Below, piece by piece: positions 61,159-64,000 of a stretch of 64,000 nucleotides of DNA. Below the pieces are notes generated by a model. That model searched no databases and was not told where the DNA came from. It saw nothing but the letters and a program-made list of their open reading frames with translations. The position numbers and the translations under genes were made by a program. Position 1 is the first letter of the stretch, and every line of letters begins with the position of its first letter. Source of the stretch: Leifsonia sp. 1010 (lineage in GTDB: Bacteria; Actinomycetota; Actinomycetes; Actinomycetales; Microbacteriaceae); NCBI RefSeq assembly GCF_031455295.1, contig NZ_JAVDSL010000001.1:1612001-1676000 (forward strand). Direction: 5' to 3'.

Positions 61159-61197
61159 TCACGGTTGCGTCACGCCGGAGGGGTCTCCTGCGGGGGT

Positions 61198-61203
61198 TAC
61201 GCT
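61198..61203 (+). promoter_or_regulatory. -10 hexamer of a leaderless promoter (ABC exporter gene)
   Basis: TACGCT is followed by 6 nt and the ATG at 61210; there is no ribosome site. Confidence 0.5.
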
Positions 61204-61209
61204 GAGACC

Positions 61210-63096
61210 ATGAGCGGGATGCGCGGCATGGCTGCGGCCGGAGGCGGCGGCGGTCGCGGGCGCGTCAGCGGCGGGGACGCGGAAGCCCAGCGGGCCATCA
61301 ACGCCGAGGCCCCGAAGATCCCGCACCTGTTCCGTCGGATCGTCTCGCTCTTCTCGGCTCATCGCATGGCGATCGTGTTCACGATGGTGCTCGTGCTGAT
61401 CGGCGCCGCACTGTCGGTCGTGCCGCCGCTGCTCACCGAGCGGGCCTTCGACGACGGGCTGTTCCCGCCCGGTGGACCGAACATCCCGGTGCTCGTCGAG
61501 ATCGTCGTGTTCATGCTCGTCGTGTACATCGCGTCGGCTCTGCTTGGCGTGTGGCAGACGTACCTGACGGCGTCCGTCGGCAACAAGGTGATGGGCGCCC
61601 TCCGCGTCCGGCTGTTCTCGCACCTGCAGTCGATGGAGCTCAGCTTCTTCACGCACACCAAGACGGGCATCATCCAGTCGCGGCTCCAGAACGATGTCGG
61701 CGGGGTCGCCAGCGTCCTCACCAACACGATCTCGAGCATCCTCGGCAACACGGTGACGGTGATCGCCGCGCTCGTCGCGATGCTGCTGCTCAACTGGCAG
61801 CTGACCATCGTCGCCGTCGTGCTCATGCCGATCCTCGTGATCGCCCAGCGCCGGGTCGGCCAGGTGCGTGCCCGCATCGCGACCAAGACGCAGGAGTCGC
61901 TGTCGGACATGACGGCGATCACCCAGGAGACGCTGAGCGTCAGCGGCATCCTGCTGTCGAAGAGCTTCAACCGGCAGAGCACCGAAGTCGGTCGCTATTC
62001 CGCCGAGAACGAGAACCAGATCCGCCTCCAGGTGTCGCAGGCGATGAGCGGCCAGTGGTTCTTCGCGATGGTCAACATCTTCCTGTCGTCGATCCCGGCC
62101 ATCGTCTACCTGGTGTCCGGGTGGCTGATCGTGGGCGGCGCGACGGACATCTCGGCCGGAACGATCGTCGCGTTCACCACCGTGCAGGCGCGACTACTGT
62201 TCCCGCTGCTCGCGCTGATGCGGGTGGCGCTCGACCTGCAGACCTCGGGCGCGCTGTTCGCCCGCATCTTCGAGTACCTCGATCTGAAGCCGGCGATCGC
62301 GGACCGCCCGGACGCCGTGCCGGTCGATCCGGCCGACGACCTCGGGAGGATCGAGTTCGACCACGTGGTCTTCCGCTACCCGGACGCGCGCGACGGGGAG
62401 GGCAACACCCTCGACGACGTGTCGTTCGTCATCGAGCCCGGCGAGTTCGCCGCGTTCGTCGGCCCGAGCGGCGCGGGCAAGACGACGGTCTCGTACCTGA
62501 TCCCACGCTTCTACGACGCGACGAGCGGCACGATCCGGTTCGGCGAGACGGATGTGCGTGAGCTGCAGCAGGACTCGCTGGTCTCGCACATCGGGGTGGT
62601 CAGCCAGGAGACCTACCTGTTCCACGCGACCATCGCCGAGAACCTGCGCTACGCCCGGCCGGACGCGACGCAGGAACAGCTGGAGGATGCGGCCAAGCGC
62701 GCCAACATCCACGACACGATCGCGCGCTTCCCGGACGGCTACGCGACGATCGTGGGGGAGCGCGGCTACCGGCTCTCCGGCGGCGAGAAGCAGCGGATCG
62801 CGATCGCCCGCGTGCTGCTGAAGGACCCGGAGGTGCTCATCCTCGACGAGGCGACGAGCGCCCTCGACACCATCTCCGAACGGGTCGTGCAGCAGGCGCT
62901 CGACACCGCATCCAGCGGCCGCACCACCATCGCCATCGCCCACCGGCTGTCGACCATCGTCTCGGCGGACGTCATCTTCGTGATCGACCACGGGCAGGTC
63001 GTCGAGCGCGGGACGCACCGCGAGCTGCTGGAGCTCGGCGGTGTCTATTCGCGCCTGTACCGCGAGCAGACCGAGAGCGCGGTCCTCGAGGAGTAG
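61210..63096 (+). CDS. ABC exporter, fused membrane-ATPase half-transporter (ABCB/MsbA-like)
   Basis: 628 residues. A Gly/Arg-rich N-tail precedes six helices beginning MAIVFTMVLVLIGAALSVVP. The ATPase has Walker A VGPSGAGKTTVSYLI, Q loop VVSQETYLFHATIAENLRYA, signature YRLSGGEKQRIAIARVLL and Walker B VLILDEATSALDTISE, with the switch His in AIAHRLSTI. It works as a dimer, exporting lipids or drugs. The start is leaderless-like and the gene is divergent from the sugar importer. A 31-nt gap leads to a SnoaL-like gene. Confidence 0.95.
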   Translation: MSGMRGMAAAGGGGGRGRVSGGDAEAQRAINAEAPKIPHLFRRIVSLFSAHRMAIVFTMVLVLIGAALSVVPPLLTERAFDDGLFPPGGPNIPVLVEIVVFMLVVYIASALLGVWQTYLTASVGNKVMGALRVRLFSHLQSMELSFFTHTKTGIIQSRLQNDVGGVASVLTNTISSILGNTVTVIAALVAMLLLNWQLTIVAVVLMPILVIAQRRVGQVRARIATKTQESLSDMTAITQETLSVSGILLSKSFNRQSTEVGRYSAENENQIRLQVSQAMSGQWFFAMVNIFLSSIPAIVYLVSGWLIVGGATDISAGTIVAFTTVQARLLFPLLALMRVALDLQTSGALFARIFEYLDLKPAIADRPDAVPVDPADDLGRIEFDHVVFRYPDARDGEGNTLDDVSFVIEPGEFAAFVGPSGAGKTTVSYLIPRFYDATSGTIRFGETDVRELQQDSLVSHIGVVSQETYLFHATIAENLRYARPDATQEQLEDAAKRANIHDTIARFPDGYATIVGERGYRLSGGEKQRIAIARVLLKDPEVLILDEATSALDTISERVVQQALDTASSGRTTIAIAHRLSTIVSADVIFVIDHGQVVERGTHRELLELGGVYSRLYREQTESAVLEE

Positions 63097-63127
63097 CGTC
63101 CACATCCATCCGACGAAAGGGCTTCCC

Positions 63128-63478
63128 GTGCCGACGATCACCGAACTGCTGTCCGCCAACCTCCGCGAGGTCTTCGGCAACAGGGACGCCACCTCGCGCC
63201 GCGCCGCCATCGAGCGCACCTACACCGAGGACGTCGTGTTCGCCGACCCCGAGGGCGAGGTGACCGGATGGGATGCGCTGGAGGCGAAGGCCGCCGGCCT
63301 CATCGACGGCGCCCCGGCCGCATTCGCCTTCGCGGACGCCGGCCCCGTCTACCTCGGGCAGGACACCGGCGCTCTCGCGTGGACGTTCGGTCCGGAGGGC
63401 GCGCCCGTCGCCCGCGGCATCGACGTCATCGAGGTGCGCGACGGCCGCATCGCCGCGCTCCGCACCCTCCTCGCCTGA
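63128..63478 (+). CDS. SnoaL-like / nuclear transport factor 2-fold protein
   Basis: 116 residues from GTG 63128 (GAAAGGG upstream). The pattern IERTYTEDVVFADPEGEVTG, then DALEAKAAGLIDGAPAAF, ending RGIDVIEVRDGRIAALRTLL, matches the NTF2/SnoaL cone fold. Members bind or isomerise small molecules; the role is unknown. It may be co-transcribed with the exporter. Confidence 0.88.
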   Translation: MPTITELLSANLREVFGNRDATSRRAAIERTYTEDVVFADPEGEVTGWDALEAKAAGLIDGAPAAFAFADAGPVYLGQDTGALAWTFGPEGAPVARGIDVIEVRDGRIAALRTLLA

Positions 63479-63487
63479 CGCTCGCTC

Positions 63488-63578
63488 CCATCCGCCCCGC
63501 CGTCGAGTCCGCAAACTTTGCACGCTCCGGGAGTGCTCGGCGTGCAAAGTTCGTGGACTCGACGGTGGGGGGAGGGGG
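63488..63578. repeat. Long extragenic palindrome, copy 2
   Basis: The left arm 63500-63523 and right arm 63542-63565 (24 nt, two mismatches in the middle) surround an 18-nt loop. The left arm differs from the 30424-30447 arm at one base, while the loops are unrelated. The same upstream TCCGCCCCG and downstream G-rich tail (63564-63578) flank it. It separates the SnoaL-like gene from the Mn transporter promoter. Confidence 0.9.
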
Positions 63579-63580
63579 AG

Positions 63581-63598
63581 AGTTAGACTGGGCTAACT
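63581..63598 (+). promoter_or_regulatory. Dyad operator over the mntH -10
   Basis: AGTTAG (63581-63586) and CTAACT (63593-63598) are exact inverted repeats with a 6-nt centre and cover TAGACT (63584-63589), a likely -10. The half-sites resemble DtxR/MntR-family boxes, so metal-dependent repression is likely. Confidence 0.5.
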
Positions 63599-63620
63599 TT
63601 TGAGGTAGGCGGGGTGAAGG

Positions 63621-64000
63621 ATGAGCGTCGAGGTCGAGGAGCGGGTGCCGCGGGCCGCGCCCGCGCGGCTCCTGCTGCTGCTCGGGCCGGCGTTCGTCGC
63701 GGCCATCGCGTATGTCGATCCGGGCAACGTCGCCGCCAATCTGACCGCAGGCGCGCGGTACGGCTACCTGCTCGTCTGGGTGCTCGTCGCCGCGAACGCG
63801 ATCGCGGTCTTCGTGCAGTACCAGTCGGCCAAGCTCGGCATCGTCACCGGCCGCAGCCTTCCCGAACTCCTCGGCGAGCGGCTCGGCACGGGCGCGCGCC
63901 GGGCGTACTGGGTGCAGGCCGAGCTCGTCGCAGCGGCGACCGACATCGCCGAGGTGATCGGCGGCGCCATCGCGCTGAACCTGTTGTTCGGGCTGCCGCT
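63621..64000 (+). CDS. mntH: Nramp-family Mn(II)/metal transporter, N-terminal part (cut by window edge)
   Basis: The first ~126 residues, in frame to the edge. LLLLLGPAFVAAIAYVDPGN contains the helix-1 DPGN metal-binding motif, followed by VAANLTAGARYGYLLVWVLV. The helix TDIAEVIGGAIALNLLFGLP is the conserved helix 3-4 region. Nramp proteins import Mn2+ or Fe2+ with protons. GAAGG lies close to the ATG at 63621. A dyad operator overlaps its promoter. Confidence 0.93.
   Translation, partial: MSVEVEERVPRAAPARLLLLLGPAFVAAIAYVDPGNVAANLTAGARYGYLLVWVLVAANAIAVFVQYQSAKLGIVTGRSLPELLGERLGTGARRAYWVQAELVAAATDIAEVIGGAIALNLLFGLP

Overview
The window is high-GC actinobacterial DNA, most likely from a Microbacteriaceae member (Leifsonia/Microbacterium-like; inferred from gene content and protein style, not proven). 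It is densely coding on both strands. Promoters look like TTGCGG-N18-TANNNT, and at least eight genes appear leaderless, with a TANNNT hexamer 6-7 nt before the start codon. I see no transposase, integrase, phage structural gene or CRISPR array.

Layout. 0-3.5 kb: envelope-stress type PspC proteins, with a divergent PspC-containing sensor kinase and a LuxR-type regulator. 3.6-6.3 kb: tRNA-Trp(CCA)-secE-nusG-rplK-rplA. 6.5-11.9 kb: secreted sedolisin protease, GNAT, quinone-oxidoreductase-like protein, DUF998 protein, lone YqaJ-type exonuclease. 11.9-20.5 kb: a sugar-derivative catabolic region with four Gfo/Idh/MocA dehydrogenases, a ThuA-like protein, two TIM-barrel isomerases and a divergent ROK repressor. 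20.5-22.1 kb: a VOC protein and a WYL regulator, divergent around a perfect dyad. 22.1-29.7 kb: ROK regulator, sugar ABC importer without an ATPase, and a GH38 alpha-mannosidase (mannoside uptake and cleavage). 29.8-33.9 kb: DedA protein, UbiA prenyltransferase with a two-component system, pentapeptide protein.

33.9-41.9 kb is a complete hexonate pathway: LacI regulator, fructuronate/mannonate oxidoreductase, zinc dehydrogenase, MFS carrier, mannonate dehydratase, KDPG aldolase and KDG kinase. Together they fit L-gulonate (or a similar hexonate) -> fructuronate -> mannonate -> KDG -> KDPG -> pyruvate + glyceraldehyde-3-phosphate. 41.9-49.7 kb: TetR and haloacetate-dehalogenase-like hydrolase, FtsX-type ABC transporter, an ECF41-type sigma factor with its flavin oxidoreductase partner, TetR and SDR. 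49.7-52.1 kb: OmpR-type two-component system. 52.1-53.3 kb: L10 leader, rplJ, rplL. 53.5-56.3 kb: possible small gene or RNA, methyltransferase, MarR-MFS pair. 56.5-61.1 kb: LacI regulator and a second sugar ABC importer whose promoter carries two LacI-type operators. 61.2-64 kb: ABC exporter, SnoaL-like protein, start of an Nramp Mn transporter.

At large scale, rplKA and rplJL, adjacent in most bacteria, are separated by about 46 kb of accessory sugar and regulatory genes. Two near-identical long extragenic palindromes (about 30.4 and 63.5 kb), and a third of the same design but different sequence (53.7 kb), are the most striking non-coding structures.
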